Shown here piece after piece: positions 33,595-43,649 of a stretch of DNA of 64,000 nt. Source of the DNA: Shinella lacus (GTDB taxonomy: Bacteria; Pseudomonadota; Alphaproteobacteria; Rhizobiales; Rhizobiaceae); the NCBI RefSeq assembly GCF_010994755.1, contig NZ_WHSB02000003.1, positions 620,001-684,000 of the forward strand, in the 5' to 3' direction. The notes beneath the pieces were generated by a model, which was given only the letters and a program-made list of their open reading frames with translations, was not told the origin of the DNA and ran no database searches. The translations under genes and the position numbers were made by a program. The first letter of the stretch is position 1. Every line of letters begins with the position of its first letter.

Positions 33595-35043
33595 CTATGC
33601 CTCCGCAGGGCCATCCAGTCCCAACGCTTCTAGAAGAAGGCGTTGGCGCAGCAGCAGATGGGTCAGCGCGATCACGTCGCCCTTTGCCGGCTGGTGCGTC
33701 ATGCCCTCGTCGACGGCCTCGACGATCGCCTCCAGCGTATCGGCGATTTCGCGGGAGACGCCGTGAAGCTCGGCAAAGCGCCGGTCGGCGACCGCCGCCG
33801 CCAGCGTCAGGGTGTTCACGCGCCCGATGCCGCGTGGCACCTTTGCGCCGGCATCGACATAACCATCCGGCAGGCCGCCCTTGAGATTGGCGATCCGGCG
33901 GTAACGGATGGCATCGATGATCTGGTCGACCGCCTGGCAGGCTCCGGCGACACGGGAGGGATGGTCCGTATCGGCCGCTGCATGCGGCAGCAGTTCGAGT
34001 TTGCCGGGGTGGCGGCCGGCAAGCGTGAGATAGGGCAACATCGGCCCGCTGAGCGCCCCGCTTTCCGCATCCTTGAAAAGATCGGCGTCGATTGCCGCGT
34101 GGCGTACCTGTCCGGCCGCCAGCGCACGGTCGAGCGCCCCCGCATCCACGACCTCGCCGCGATCGTAGTTGACGACCACCGCCCCGCGGTTCATCGCCGA
34201 CAGCACGGCCTCGCCGACGATGCCGGCATTGGCATAGGCCCGTGTCACCGCATCGAGCCGGCCAAGGCCGACATGGACGGTGAGCACATCCGCCCCCTGC
34301 GCCGCCGCGGCCGGTGTTTCCGCGTGCTCGAACCCTTCCGCCTCGATCCATTGCCGGTGTTTCGCCCGCGCATGTACCACGACATGCATGCCGAAGGCGC
34401 GCGCGAGTTTGGCGACCTCGCGGCCGATATTGCCATAGCCGAGCACCGCCATCCGGCGGCCTTCCAGCTTGCCGGTCGGGTAGGATTTGAGGTCGCGGCC
34501 GGTATCGAAATCGCCGGCGACGACCCGTTGGTGAAGCAGGTCGACCGGCAGGTCCGGCGTGACCTTGAGCACCGCCTTCATCACCATCTGCGCCGTTGCG
34601 CGGCTGTTGATGCCGGGCGTGTTCATCAGCGGTGCGACGCCGCCTTCGCCATCGCCGCCGCCCCAGGAGGCAGAGCCCATATTACCCGTACCAGCACCGA
34701 TGCGCACGCCGCCGAGCGGGAACAGGGCCTGCATCGGAATGAAGGTCGCCGCGGCGATCAGCGCGTCATATTGGCCATGGGCGGTCTGCGCGAGGATGTC
34801 GTCCTTGGTGCTCAGGTCCGGCTGGTAGAAGAAATGGATGCCGGGCGGCAAGGCCCCGCCCGCATAGGGGCCATCATGGAACGTGCCACCCTGCGCCTCG
34901 ATATGCGCTTGCACCTCGCCGTGATCGGGCCGGCCGTTCGCATCGAAGCGAAGGCCGATCAGGTCGGCGATCAGGATTCGATAGGCGCGCTCGGGGTCGT
35001 CCAGCCGCGTCCGGTCTTCAAAAGCCGCGTGTCGATCCTGCAT
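33595..35043 (-). CDS. D-isomer-specific 2-hydroxyacid dehydrogenase family protein (long form)
   Basis: This encodes 482 residues. The Rossmann motif MAVLGYGNIGREVAKLARAFGM and the following VNYDRGEVVDAGALDRAL and ELLPHAAADT (likely catalytic His) place it in the NAD-dependent 2-hydroxyacid dehydrogenase family. Members are usually 310-340 residues. This one has an extended C-terminus (about residues 390-482), helical and without a domain I recognise. ATG 35043 follows GGGAGGGGCGCC. It diverges from the CocE-type hydrolase across 149 bases. The substrate is unknown. Confidence 0.85.
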   Translation of the reverse strand: MQDRHAAFEDRTRLDDPERAYRILIADLIGLRFDANGRPDHGEVQAHIEAQGGTFHDGPYAGGALPPGIHFFYQPDLSTKDDILAQTAHGQYDALIAAATFIPMQALFPLGGVRIGAGTGNMGSASWGGGDGEGGVAPLMNTPGINSRATAQMVMKAVLKVTPDLPVDLLHQRVVAGDFDTGRDLKSYPTGKLEGRRMAVLGYGNIGREVAKLARAFGMHVVVHARAKHRQWIEAEGFEHAETPAAAAQGADVLTVHVGLGRLDAVTRAYANAGIVGEAVLSAMNRGAVVVNYDRGEVVDAGALDRALAAGQVRHAAIDADLFKDAESGALSGPMLPYLTLAGRHPGKLELLPHAAADTDHPSRVAGACQAVDQIIDAIRYRRIANLKGGLPDGYVDAGAKVPRGIGRVNTLTLAAAVADRRFAELHGVSREIADTLEAIVEAVDEGMTHQPAKGDVIALTHLLLRQRLLLEALGLDGPAEA

Positions 35044-35192
35044 GGCGCCCCTCCCTGCTTGTCCCCCATTTTTCGTAGGCGAGTTTTCCCGGGTCGGCAA
35101 GCACCAAGACAAAAGCGACATGCAAGGTCAAAACAACCATATTGCCCGCCCCGCGCGCCCCCGCCATAAAGAGGCGCACGAGAGGATTTCCA

Positions 35193-37193
35193 ATGACAGA
35201 CCGCGCCTTCACCGTCATCGAAAACCAATGGATCACGCTTGCCGACGGCACGAGGCTCGCCGCCCGCATCTGGATGCCGGAGGGTGCGGAACAAGATCCC
35301 GTGCCCGCCGTCTTCGAATTCCTGCCTTACAGGAAGCGCGATGGAACGAGCCCGCGCGATGAATCGACCTATCCGGTCTTCGCCGCCGCCGGCATTGCGG
35401 GCGTGCGGGTCGATATCCGCGGCTCGGGCGAATCCGACGGCGTCATCGATGGTGAATACACGCCGCTGGAATTGGCCAATGCCTGCGAACTCATCGCCTG
35501 GATCGCCGCGCAGCCCTGGTCGAACGGTGCGGTCGGCATGATGGGCATCTCCTGGGGCGGCTTCAACTGCCTGCAAGTCGCGGCACTCAAGCCCCCGGCA
35601 CTGAAGGCCGTCATCTCCATTGCCTCCACCGTCGACCGCTATAACGACGACATCCATTACAAAAACGGCACGCACCTTTCCGCCCAGCTCTCCTGGGCCG
35701 CCACCATGCTCGCCTACCAGTCGCGCTCGCCCGATCCCGAGATCGTCGGCGATCGCTGGAAGGCCATGTGGCTGGAGCGGCTCGAAAACGAGCCCTTCTT
35801 CCTGGAGGAATGGCTGCAACACCAGCGCCGCGATGCTTTCTGGAAACACGGTTCGATCGCAGAGGATTTTGCCGGCTTCCCCGTGCCTGCCCTCGTCATC
35901 GCCGGCTGGGCGGATGGCTATCGCAGCACGCCGCTGAAGGCCGTCGAAGGTCTTGGGGACAAGGCGAAAGCGCTCATCGGCCCGTGGGTGCACAAATATC
36001 CGCATTTCGCCTGGCCGAAGCCCCGCATGGATTTCCACGCCGAGGCGATCGCTTGGTGGAACCGCTGGCTGCGCGGCGAGGAGAACGGCGCGGAAAACAC
36101 ACCGCAGGTGCGCGCCTATATCCAGGACGCCGCCCGCCCTTCGCTGCGCCGAGAAATCGACCCCGGTTTCTGGATCGCCAAGGATCGTTGGCAGACGCCG
36201 GACATGGCGACCTTCTACGTGGAGCAATACGGCACGCTCGCGCCCGGTATGCCGATTGCCGGCGCCGTCGGCCATGACCGTTTTCTGAAATCGCCGCTCG
36301 ACACCGGCATCATGGCCGGCGAGTGGTTCACGCTGAAGCCGGATGCGGAAATGGCGCTCGACCAGCGGCTCGACGATGCCGGTTCGCTCGTCATCGAGAC
36401 GCCGCCGCTTGGAGAGCCCCAGGATTTCCTCGGCCAACCGGTGCTGGAACTCGACATCGCGACAGAGGCCGACATCGTCAATCTCTGCGCCCGCCTCGTC
36501 GATGTGCATCCAGACGGTACGGCGACGCGCGTCACCTTCGGCGTCGTGAACCTCGCGCATCGCGGCGGCAATGCCGCACCGGAGGCCATGCCGCGTAGCG
36601 AAAAAACCCGCATCCGCCTCGTGCTTGACGCGATGGGCTATCGTTTTCGCGCCGGCCATCGCATCCGCCTGTCGCTTTCGACAGCCTACTGGCCGATGGT
36701 ACTGCCGCCGCCGACGGATGCCGGTGTGACGATCGACCTCGCCTCGCTCGGCCTTGCCCTGCCGAAGCTTGGCGCGCATCGTGTCATCGAGCTTCCCGAG
36801 CCGGAAAACCCCGATCCGCTGCCGAAATATACCGAGCTTGCGCCCGGCGAGACGGCGCGCGGCGTGGAGCGCGACCTGACGAACGGCCTCACCGAATATT
36901 CGATCTACGAGGACACCGGCCTCTATGAGCATCCCGGCACCGGGCTCGCCACGCGGCAGGTGCGCGACGAACTCTGGTCGATCGCCGAAAACGATCCGCT
37001 CTCGATGACCGGCACGGCGGTCTGGACCTGCGACATGCAGCGCCCCGGCTGGTTCGTGCGCACGGTCTCGATCGCGACCATCGCCTGCACCGCGACGGAC
37101 TGGCTGATCTCGGCAAGCGTGCGCGCCTTCGAGGGCGAGGCACAGGTTTTCGAGAAGACCTTCGAAAAGGCGATCCCGCGCGACTTCATGTGA
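35193..37193 (+). CDS. CocE/NonD-family alpha/beta hydrolase (X-Pro dipeptidyl-peptidase-like)
   Basis: This encodes 666 residues. The alpha/beta-hydrolase core has the nucleophile elbow GISWGGF with Ser120, a likely acid in AGWADGYR and His in GPWVHKYPHFAW. The C-terminal 300 residues form the jelly-roll domain typical of the S15/CocE family. Members hydrolyse esters or amides such as cocaine, glutaryl-7-ACA and X-Pro peptides; the substrate here cannot be inferred. ATG 35193 has GAGAGGAT upstream. The stop is 5 bases from that of dnaE2, convergent. Confidence 0.9.
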   Translation: MTDRAFTVIENQWITLADGTRLAARIWMPEGAEQDPVPAVFEFLPYRKRDGTSPRDESTYPVFAAAGIAGVRVDIRGSGESDGVIDGEYTPLELANACELIAWIAAQPWSNGAVGMMGISWGGFNCLQVAALKPPALKAVISIASTVDRYNDDIHYKNGTHLSAQLSWAATMLAYQSRSPDPEIVGDRWKAMWLERLENEPFFLEEWLQHQRRDAFWKHGSIAEDFAGFPVPALVIAGWADGYRSTPLKAVEGLGDKAKALIGPWVHKYPHFAWPKPRMDFHAEAIAWWNRWLRGEENGAENTPQVRAYIQDAARPSLRREIDPGFWIAKDRWQTPDMATFYVEQYGTLAPGMPIAGAVGHDRFLKSPLDTGIMAGEWFTLKPDAEMALDQRLDDAGSLVIETPPLGEPQDFLGQPVLELDIATEADIVNLCARLVDVHPDGTATRVTFGVVNLAHRGGNAAPEAMPRSEKTRIRLVLDAMGYRFRAGHRIRLSLSTAYWPMVLPPPTDAGVTIDLASLGLALPKLGAHRVIELPEPENPDPLPKYTELAPGETARGVERDLTNGLTEYSIYEDTGLYEHPGTGLATRQVRDELWSIAENDPLSMTGTAVWTCDMQRPGWFVRTVSIATIACTATDWLISASVRAFEGEAQVFEKTFEKAIPRDFM

Positions 37194-37198
37194 GCCGG

Positions 37199-40100
37199 TC
37201 AGTGGAAGTCGCGGGATTTGACGCGGATTTCATCGATATGGCCGTAGCCGTCGACGAGATTTCGCGGTTTTGCAAGTTTTGGCGCGCCACGCGGATCGTG
37301 TGGCGGGCTGCCGTGATGGAATTCGTCGCCGCGCCCATGCGGTAGGGGAAACGGCCCGTCCCGATGGCCGACGCTGGCGAGCATGCCGGAAAGGTCCGTA
37401 AGGTGCTGGGCCACCACATGCACCACCTCCCCCTCTCGCTGGATGTAGCCCTTCACGCCGAGCATGGAGGCGCCCATCACGACCTTGCGATAGGCGATAA
37501 AAACCTTTCTCCAGACGACGAGGTTGGCAATGCCCGTCTCGTCTTCGAGCGTCACGAAGATGACGCCCTTGGCTGAACCCGGCCGCTGGCGCACGAGGAT
37601 CACGCCGGCCGTCTCGACCCGGGTGCGGTCGCGCAGGTTCGTCGCGACATGGCAGGAGAGGATTTTCTGCCGTTGCAGATCCTCCCGCAGGAAGCTGACG
37701 GGATGGGCCCGCAGCGTCAGCCCGACATGGCCATAGTCCTCGACGACCTCGTTGCCAGCCGTCATGGGGCGAAGCGCAACGGCCGGCTCGTCCAGTTCCG
37801 CGATCACCGCCGCCTCCCTTTCAGCTGCCGCGACGAAGAGTGGAAGCGGTTCGTCGCGCAAAGCACGGATAGCCCAGAGCGCCTCGCGCCGGGCTAGCCC
37901 CAGCGACGGCCGAAAGGCATCCGCCTCGGCCAGTTCGACAAGGGGTGACACCGGCAGTTCGGCGCGACGCCAGAGATCGTCCACGGAAACGAAAGGTTCG
38001 TCGGCCCGCTTCGAGATGAGTTTTCCGGCCTCCGCATTGCTGAGACCCTTGATCATTTTGAGGCCAAGCCGCACCGCAAAGCGCTTCTTGTCCTCCGTCG
38101 GCTCCAGCGTGCAATCCCACCGGCTCGCATTGACGCAGACCGGCCGAACCTCCACCCCATGCTCCTGCGCATCGCGCACGATCTGCGCCGGCGCGTAGAA
38201 GCCCATGGGTTGCGAGTTGAGCAGCGCTGCGCAGAAAATATCCGGGTGATGGCACTTCATCCACGCGGAGGCGTAGGCGATGATGGCGAAACTATAGGCG
38301 TGGCTTTCCGGAAAACCATAGGAGCCGAAGCCTTCGAGTTGGCGGCACATACGTTCGGCGAATTCGATTGGATAATTGTTCTTGGTCATGCCAGAGATGA
38401 GTTCTTGCCGAAATTTATCGACGCCACCCGTGTGTTTGAAGGTCGCCATAGCCCGCCGCAACTGATCGGCCCTGCCGGCTGAAAAGCCGGCCCCAACAAT
38501 AGCCACTTGCATGGCCTGCTCCTGAAACAAGGGCACACCCAGTGTCTTTTTGAGGACATTCTTTAAGTTTTCGTCATCAGGATAATCTGGTTTTTCCAAC
38601 TTCTGACGACGGCGCAAATAGGGATGCACCATGTCCCCCTGGATCGGGCCGGGCCGGACAATCGCCACTTGGATGACGATGTCGTAGAATTCTTTCGGCC
38701 TAAGTCTTGGCAACATGGACATTTGCGCCCGACTCTCGATCTGGAAGGTGCCGAGCGTATCTGCCTTGGAAATCATCTCGTAAGTTGGCTCATCATCCAG
38801 GCTAATGTTCCAGAGGCCTTTTTGAATGCCCTTGAGGTCTTCCAGATATTCGAAAGCCCGGCGCATGCAGGACAGCATGCCGAGCGCCAGCACATCCACC
38901 TTCATGAATTCCAGGAACTCGACATCGTCCTTGTCCCATTCGATGACCTGGCGATCATCCATGGCGGCAGGCTCGATCGGCACGAGATCGTCGAGCCGAT
39001 CACGGGTCAGCACGAAGCCGCCGGGATGCTGGGAAAGATGGCGCGGCACACCGGTCAATTGCCGGGAGAGCTCTACCAACAGCCGGATGCGTCGATCGTC
39101 GACATTAAAGCCGATATCTTCGATCTGTGCCTTCGGAATATCGTTGGACCAACCCCAGACCTGCGACGACAAGGCTTTGAGCACGTCCTCGGGCATGCCG
39201 AGTGCACGCCCGACATCCCGCATGGCGCCGCGGGAGCGATAGCGGGTGACCGTGGCGCAAAGCGCAGCGCGATCATGGCCATAGGTATCGTAGACCCACT
39301 GGATGACCTCTTCGCGCCGTTCATGCTCGAAATCGACGTCGATGTCGGGTGGCTCACCGCGCTGCTCCGAAACGAACCGCTCGAAAAGCAAACCATTGTT
39401 GGTTGCATTAATTGAGGTAATACCGAGAGCGTAGCACACCGCGCTGTTTGCCGCCGATCCCCTGCCCTGGCAAAGAATGCCGATCGATCGGGCATGGCGG
39501 ACAATCGAGTTCACTGTCAGGAAGTAAGGGGCATACTTCATCTTCTCGATGAGACGCAGTTCATAGTTCAGCTTCTTGCAGACGATATCCGGCACGCCGT
39601 CCGGGTATCGGTTCGCGGCTCCCTCCCAGGTGTATTTCTCCAGTGCCTCCTGTGGCGTAAGGTGGGCATACTCCTTCTCGTCGGGATATTGGTATTGCAA
39701 TTCATCCAGTGAGAACTGGCAACGCTCCATAACCTCAAGCGTGCGTCGAAGCGCTTCCGGAAAGCGCGTGAAGAGGCGGTGCATTTCTTCCGGGGGTTTC
39801 AGGTAGCGGTCGGCATGACGCTCGCGCAAGAAGCCGGCATTGTCGATGGTGACGTTGTGGCGGATGCAGGTCACGATGTCCTGCAACATCCGCCGGCCTG
39901 GTTCGTGGTAGAGCACGTCATTGGTAACGACGGTCGGCACGCGATATTGCGTGGCTAGGTTGGAGAGGTCAAAGAGGCGGAGCTGATCGTTCGGCCGACG
40001 GCGAAGCGTCAGGGCGAGGTAGCAGCGGTCCTTGAATGTTTCACGCATGCGGCGGAGCTGGAAGGCCGCGGTCTCGTCCGCTTCGTCGGGGACCAGAACG

Positions 40101-40480
40101 GCGATGAGGCCTTCGTTCCAATCCACGACGTCTGACCAGTCGAGATGGCATTTGCCCTTGCCCGCTTTCTTCTTGCCGATAGTGAGCATGCGGCAGAGGC
40201 GCCCGTACGCGTCGCGGTCGGTGGGATAGACGAGCAGCGACATGCCGTCGACAAGGTCGAGCCGGCAACCGACGATGAGGCGCACGATGTTGGCGTCCGC
40301 AGGCAGCTCCTTCGCCGCCCTATGGGCCTGAACGACGCCGGCAAGGCTGTTGCGGTCGACAACGGCCAGGGCCTCGATGCCGAGAGCACTCGCCTGGGCG
40401 AACAATTCCGCGCTGCTGCTGGCGCCCCTCAGGAACGAGAAGTGGGACGTGACCTGGAGCTCTGCGTAGCGCGGCTTCAT
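37199..40480 (-). CDS. dnaE2: Error-prone DNA polymerase DnaE2 (ImuC)
   Basis: This encodes 1093 residues. It begins with a PHP domain ([18 protein letters not shown]), followed by the C-family polymerase core with catalytic acids in [17 protein letters not shown] and the region [18 protein letters not shown]. The C-terminal OB fold includes [18 protein letters not shown]. DnaE2 extends primers across lesions as part of the SOS mutasome. Its ATG overlaps the imuB stop as ATGA. The middle of the gene, about 38300-39900, is visibly poorer in GC (near 50 percent by eye) than either end, hinting at a recombined segment. Confidence 0.97.
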   Translation of the reverse strand: MKPRYAELQVTSHFSFLRGASSSAELFAQASALGIEALAVVDRNSLAGVVQAHRAAKELPADANIVRLIVGCRLDLVDGMSLLVYPTDRDAYGRLCRMLTIGKKKAGKGKCHLDWSDVVDWNEGLIAVLVPDEADETAAFQLRRMRETFKDRCYLALTLRRRPNDQLRLFDLSNLATQYRVPTVVTNDVLYHEPGRRMLQDIVTCIRHNVTIDNAGFLRERHADRYLKPPEEMHRLFTRFPEALRRTLEVMERCQFSLDELQYQYPDEKEYAHLTPQEALEKYTWEGAANRYPDGVPDIVCKKLNYELRLIEKMKYAPYFLTVNSIVRHARSIGILCQGRGSAANSAVCYALGITSINATNNGLLFERFVSEQRGEPPDIDVDFEHERREEVIQWVYDTYGHDRAALCATVTRYRSRGAMRDVGRALGMPEDVLKALSSQVWGWSNDIPKAQIEDIGFNVDDRRIRLLVELSRQLTGVPRHLSQHPGGFVLTRDRLDDLVPIEPAAMDDRQVIEWDKDDVEFLEFMKVDVLALGMLSCMRRAFEYLEDLKGIQKGLWNISLDDEPTYEMISKADTLGTFQIESRAQMSMLPRLRPKEFYDIVIQVAIVRPGPIQGDMVHPYLRRRQKLEKPDYPDDENLKNVLKKTLGVPLFQEQAMQVAIVGAGFSAGRADQLRRAMATFKHTGGVDKFRQELISGMTKNNYPIEFAERMCRQLEGFGSYGFPESHAYSFAIIAYASAWMKCHHPDIFCAALLNSQPMGFYAPAQIVRDAQEHGVEVRPVCVNASRWDCTLEPTEDKKRFAVRLGLKMIKGLSNAEAGKLISKRADEPFVSVDDLWRRAELPVSPLVELAEADAFRPSLGLARREALWAIRALRDEPLPLFVAAAEREAAVIAELDEPAVALRPMTAGNEVVEDYGHVGLTLRAHPVSFLREDLQRQKILSCHVATNLRDRTRVETAGVILVRQRPGSAKGVIFVTLEDETGIANLVVWRKVFIAYRKVVMGASMLGVKGYIQREGEVVHVVAQHLTDLSGMLASVGHRDGPFPLPHGRGDEFHHGSPPHDPRGAPKLAKPRNLVDGYGHIDEIRVKSRDFH

Positions 40481-42000
40481 GCGAAAATTCCGTGCAGGAA
40501 CCAGCGGCCGAGGCCGGCTGTCACCTGCTGTTCGTCGCCCGAGCGGAAGAGCCAGAAGCGTTCCCCGGCGGCATCCTCCACCTGGAAATAGTCGCGTACG
40601 GCGGCAAGTTCGGCGTCGCGCTTCCACCATTCGCCGAAGATGCGTTCAGGACCGTCTGCCCGTTTCACCAGCCGGCGCTTTCCGCGCCAGGTGAAGGAGG
40701 CGGGCGGGTGGTCGGGCAGGAGCGCCATGACCTCGATCGGCTCGGGCCGGGCCAGCAGGCGCGCCGGACGTGGCCAGCGGTTCTGCCAGGTCGTGCCGAC
40801 ATCGGGTGAGAGCGGCGAAATGCGGCGGAAGGAGCGTTCCGGCACGTCGCTTTCGACGGGGGCGATGCGGTAGAGGCGGGCGGCCCCGATGCGGTTGGCG
40901 ATCACGTCGACGAGACCGGCAATGTCGGCCTGCTCCTCCTCGATCAGCGAGGAGACCGCCTGTTGCAGGACGAGCGGTTCGGCAAGCTTGGCGGTCAGGT
41001 CCATGATCTCGATGCCGAAACCCGGATCGATCGTCTCGATGCGGTCCGAGAGGAGCCGGGTGAGGCGGTCCTCGTCGCGAACGGCGCGTGCAGTGCCGAC
41101 GCGGATCGCCTGGAGCGAACTGTCGACGCGGTGGAAGAGGAGATCGAGCCGGCGGGCGCCGAGGCCGCGTTTTTCCAGCGCCTGGCAGAGATCGTGCACG
41201 AGGCCCTTCGTGTAGCGCGCGATGGTTTCGGGCGCGCCGATCGGCTCGCCGAACACTTTGCGGGCCGTCACGACATCGGGATCGCGCAGCGGATCGACGG
41301 GCTCCGAGATCGTGCCCTGGATCTGGTCGAGCCGGCGGCCGAGGAGCGGGCCGAAGCGCAGCACCAGCGGCGCGCGGGGCACGGCCAGCACGTCGCCGAT
41401 AGTGGCGAAGCCGAGCACGCGTAGTCCCGTGACGGTTTCCGGCGGTATCCGCAGCCCGAGGATCGGCAGCGGCGCGACGGTTTCGCCCACCGTGCCCGGC
41501 GCAATGACGCGCACGGGATCGGCAAGGAAACGGGCGGCGGCATGCGCGGCACCCCAGCTATCCGCCACCGCCGCGCGCGCAAAAATGCCGGAGGCCGCGA
41601 GGCGGTTGACGAGGCCGGTCAGCATGCGTTCCTCGCCGCCATGCAGATGGTCGGCGCCGGTCGTGTCGATGACCAGGCCATCCGGCGGATCGGGCGCGAC
41701 GATGGGCGCATAATGCTGCAAGGCCCAGAGCGACAGGCGCTCCAGCGCCGCCGCATCCGCCGCGGGATCGGCCGGCATGGTCACGATCTCGGGCACCAGC
41801 GCATGGGCCTTGGTGAGCGGCATTCCGACGCGCAGGCCCGCCTGTTCGGCCGGCTTGCTCACGGCGGTCAGGATGCGGCGCGAGCCCTCCCGGCCGACGA
41901 GCACGAGCCGCTTGTCAGGCGGAGGCGCCGAGGCGCCAAGCGCCCGCCTCAGACGATCGATCGGCCAGCCGGGAAGAAAAAGCGATACGACCCTCGGCAT
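40477..42000 (-). CDS. imuB: Mutasome Y-family polymerase-like protein ImuB
   Basis: This encodes 507 residues. It has the Y-family polymerase fold, but the N-terminus reads [18 protein letters not shown] and lacks the acidic catalytic residues, as usual for ImuB. It serves as the hub that joins DnaE2 to the beta clamp. The ATG lies 86 bases inside the 3' end of imuA in another frame; the start is kept because [13 protein letters not shown] is the conserved N-terminus. It is transcribed from the SOS promoter before imuA. Confidence 0.95.
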   Translation of the reverse strand: MPRVVSLFLPGWPIDRLRRALGASAPPPDKRLVLVGREGSRRILTAVSKPAEQAGLRVGMPLTKAHALVPEIVTMPADPAADAAALERLSLWALQHYAPIVAPDPPDGLVIDTTGADHLHGGEERMLTGLVNRLAASGIFARAAVADSWGAAHAAARFLADPVRVIAPGTVGETVAPLPILGLRIPPETVTGLRVLGFATIGDVLAVPRAPLVLRFGPLLGRRLDQIQGTISEPVDPLRDPDVVTARKVFGEPIGAPETIARYTKGLVHDLCQALEKRGLGARRLDLLFHRVDSSLQAIRVGTARAVRDEDRLTRLLSDRIETIDPGFGIEIMDLTAKLAEPLVLQQAVSSLIEEEQADIAGLVDVIANRIGAARLYRIAPVESDVPERSFRRISPLSPDVGTTWQNRWPRPARLLARPEPIEVMALLPDHPPASFTWRGKRRLVKRADGPERIFGEWWKRDAELAAVRDYFQVEDAAGERFWLFRSGDEQQVTAGLGRWFLHGIFA

Positions 42001-42676
42001 CGGGTGCCTCCACGTCAAAGTCTGCCGCCTCGCCGGCCCGGCAGCGCACGAGTTGCAAAAGCCACTGCGCCCGGCCGATGCCGGGCACGGGAAGGGCGAC
42101 GGACGGCCGGACGGCAACCCGCCAGCGCGTCACGGCGGAAGAGGGTTGCCCAAAGGCACTCTCCTCCGACCGGTGCTTGAAACGGCGCAGCGCAATGCCG
42201 AGCGTGCCACCGGCCTCGGCCGCCAGTTGCAGGCGGCGCGAGGCGGTCAGCGACAATCGCGCCACCTCCGCCACCACCGCGCCGAGCCCGCCATGGCGCA
42301 GGCCCTCCTCGAAACAGAGGAGCAGGCTTTTTTCATCGCCCGCCTCCACATAGATGACGCGGCCGGGGGCGAGCCCCGCCTGCGCGAGTGCAGGCGCGAA
42401 AAGATCGGGCCGGGTCAGGATCCAGAGCACCTGTCCCTTGGTGCGCGCCGCGATGCCGGCGGCAAAGAGCATGGCGGCCGCCCCCTCGACCGCATCGTTG
42501 CCTCCGCCGCAGACCTCGTGCAGGCTCGCAAGCGCCAGCCCGCCGCCCGGCAGCCTGTCGTCTATGTCCGGCACGCCGAAGGGCAGCACCGCCCGGTCAC
42601 GCGCGGCACGGCCATCGAACTGCCGGATGCGGTCGCGCAGATCGGCGACAACGGCATGGGCGGCGGAGGCAGACAT
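41915..42676 (-). CDS. imuA: Mutasome RecA-like protein ImuA
   Basis: This encodes 253 residues with a RecA/SulA-like fold: LPFGVPDIDDRLPGGGLALASLHEVCG at the N-terminus and VLWILTRPDLFAPALAQAGLAPGRVIYVEAGDE (seen in parts). It is the first gene of imuA-imuB-dnaE2. ATG 42676 is preferred over an in-frame TTG 42727, which falls inside the SOS box region. A perfect GTTC-N7-GTTC box lies 33 bases upstream. Confidence 0.94.
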   Translation of the reverse strand: MSASAAHAVVADLRDRIRQFDGRAARDRAVLPFGVPDIDDRLPGGGLALASLHEVCGGGNDAVEGAAAMLFAAGIAARTKGQVLWILTRPDLFAPALAQAGLAPGRVIYVEAGDEKSLLLCFEEGLRHGGLGAVVAEVARLSLTASRRLQLAAEAGGTLGIALRRFKHRSEESAFGQPSSAVTRWRVAVRPSVALPVPGIGRAQWLLQLVRCRAGEAADFDVEAPDAEGRIAFSSRLADRSSEAGAWRLGASA

Positions 42677-42708
42677 CGGCGTTGCGGCTCCCGGGTTTGA
42701 GAAGGTTT

Positions 42709-42723
42709 GTTCTTTATTTGTTC
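42709..42723. promoter_or_regulatory. LexA (SOS) box
   Basis: GTTCTTTATTTGTTC is an exact match to the alphaproteobacterial LexA site GTTC-N7-GTTC. It lies 33 bases before imuA, so DNA damage should induce the mutasome operon. Confidence 0.92.
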
Positions 42724-42850
42724 TCAAAGTGCGCGAGAGTCAATCACTGAGTCGCAGGGGAAAGATCACAGTTTGAATCATCGGCTGGAACCAACGGGCG
42801 CGGCGGTCGTTCTTGCTCATGCCATTCCATCAAATCCAGGAGACATGTCC

Positions 42851-43156
42851 ATGGCTGACGAAAAGAGCACCGGCAAGCGCACGCTTGGTGTCGTTGAAAG
42901 TGGCGATAGCATTTCGGAGGATGCCCGTGCGGCGGCTGCGGAAGCGACGGTCAGCGAACAGATCGAAGTGCTGAAGGCGGAAATCAGCCGGCTGAAGGAA
43001 ACCGCGGGGCTGATCGCCGAAGGCACCGGCCAGCTTGCCGTCGCCAAGGCGGAATCGCTGCGCGAGGATATCCGCCAGACGATCCAGGCCAATCCGCTCG
43101 CCACGCTCGCAGGCGCCGCGTTTATCGGCTACCTCTTCGGCCTGCGGCACCGGTAA
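42851..43156 (+). CDS. ElaB/YqjD/DUF883-like membrane-anchored protein
   Basis: This encodes 101 residues. A long amphipathic, coiled-coil-like helix (SEQIEVLKAEISRLKETAGL) leads to a short C-terminal anchor (NPLATLAGAAFIGYLFGLRHR in parts), the layout of ElaB/YqjD proteins that tether ribosomes to the inner membrane in stationary phase. ATG 42851 is preferred over 42845 because AGGAG lies 8 bases before the former and only 2 before the latter. It converges on a second gene of similar design across a shared terminator. Confidence 0.85.
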   Translation: MADEKSTGKRTLGVVESGDSISEDARAAAAEATVSEQIEVLKAEISRLKETAGLIAEGTGQLAVAKAESLREDIRQTIQANPLATLAGAAFIGYLFGLRHR

Positions 43157-43201
43157 GAATAAGCGGAGGCAATGGTTTGCCTTCGTTTGTTGAAGCACAT
43201 G

Positions 43202-43228
43202 AAAAAGCCCGGCAGTGCCGGGCTTTTC
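43202..43228. terminator. Bidirectional intrinsic terminator
   Basis: AAAAGCCCGGCA and TGCCGGGCTTTT form a perfect 12-base-pair stem with a single central base, flanked by A and T runs. It works for both the plus-strand gene ending at 43156 and the minus-strand gene ending at 43233. Confidence 0.92.
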
Positions 43229-43232
43229 CAGT

Positions 43233-43559
43233 TCAGAACCAGCGCTGCTGGCGCCGCGGCGGCTCGCTTTCGAGGGAACCGAGCAGATAGCCGATGACGA
43301 CACCGGCAAGGCCGGCCGTCAACACCACGGTGGACAGTGCGGCCGGATGCTCGCGTGCGGCCTGGGCCACGGCAGCACCTTCGTTGCGCACATATTTCGT
43401 TGCCGAACGGACAGCGGGCCGGGCAGCCTCGACGGCATTGCCGGCGCGATCGCGGATCGTGTCATAGGCTTCGCTGCCCCGTTCGCCGAGGTCCTTCTGA
43501 AGCGCGGCGATTTCTGCGCGAAGAGCGGAAATCTGGGATTGAACGTCGTTGCTTGCCAT
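43233..43559 (-). CDS. ElaB/YqjD-like membrane-anchored protein
   Basis: This encodes 108 residues. A helical N-terminal half (VQSQISALRAEIAALQKDL) is followed by a C-terminal helix anchor (LSTVVLTAGLAGVVIGYLLG) and a short Arg-rich end. It is similar in design to the convergent gene at 42851 but not obviously a recent duplicate. The function is inferred only from family resemblance. Confidence 0.8.
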   Translation of the reverse strand: MASNDVQSQISALRAEIAALQKDLGERGSEAYDTIRDRAGNAVEAARPAVRSATKYVRNEGAAVAQAAREHPAALSTVVLTAGLAGVVIGYLLGSLESEPPRRQQRWF

Positions 43560-43649
43560 TACGGTCTCCTTATCAGCAATGGAGACCGAACGGCTGGCGG
43601 GCGGCTTGGTTCCAAGCGGCCGGAAAAGTTGCCCGTCAGCTTGCCCTCC

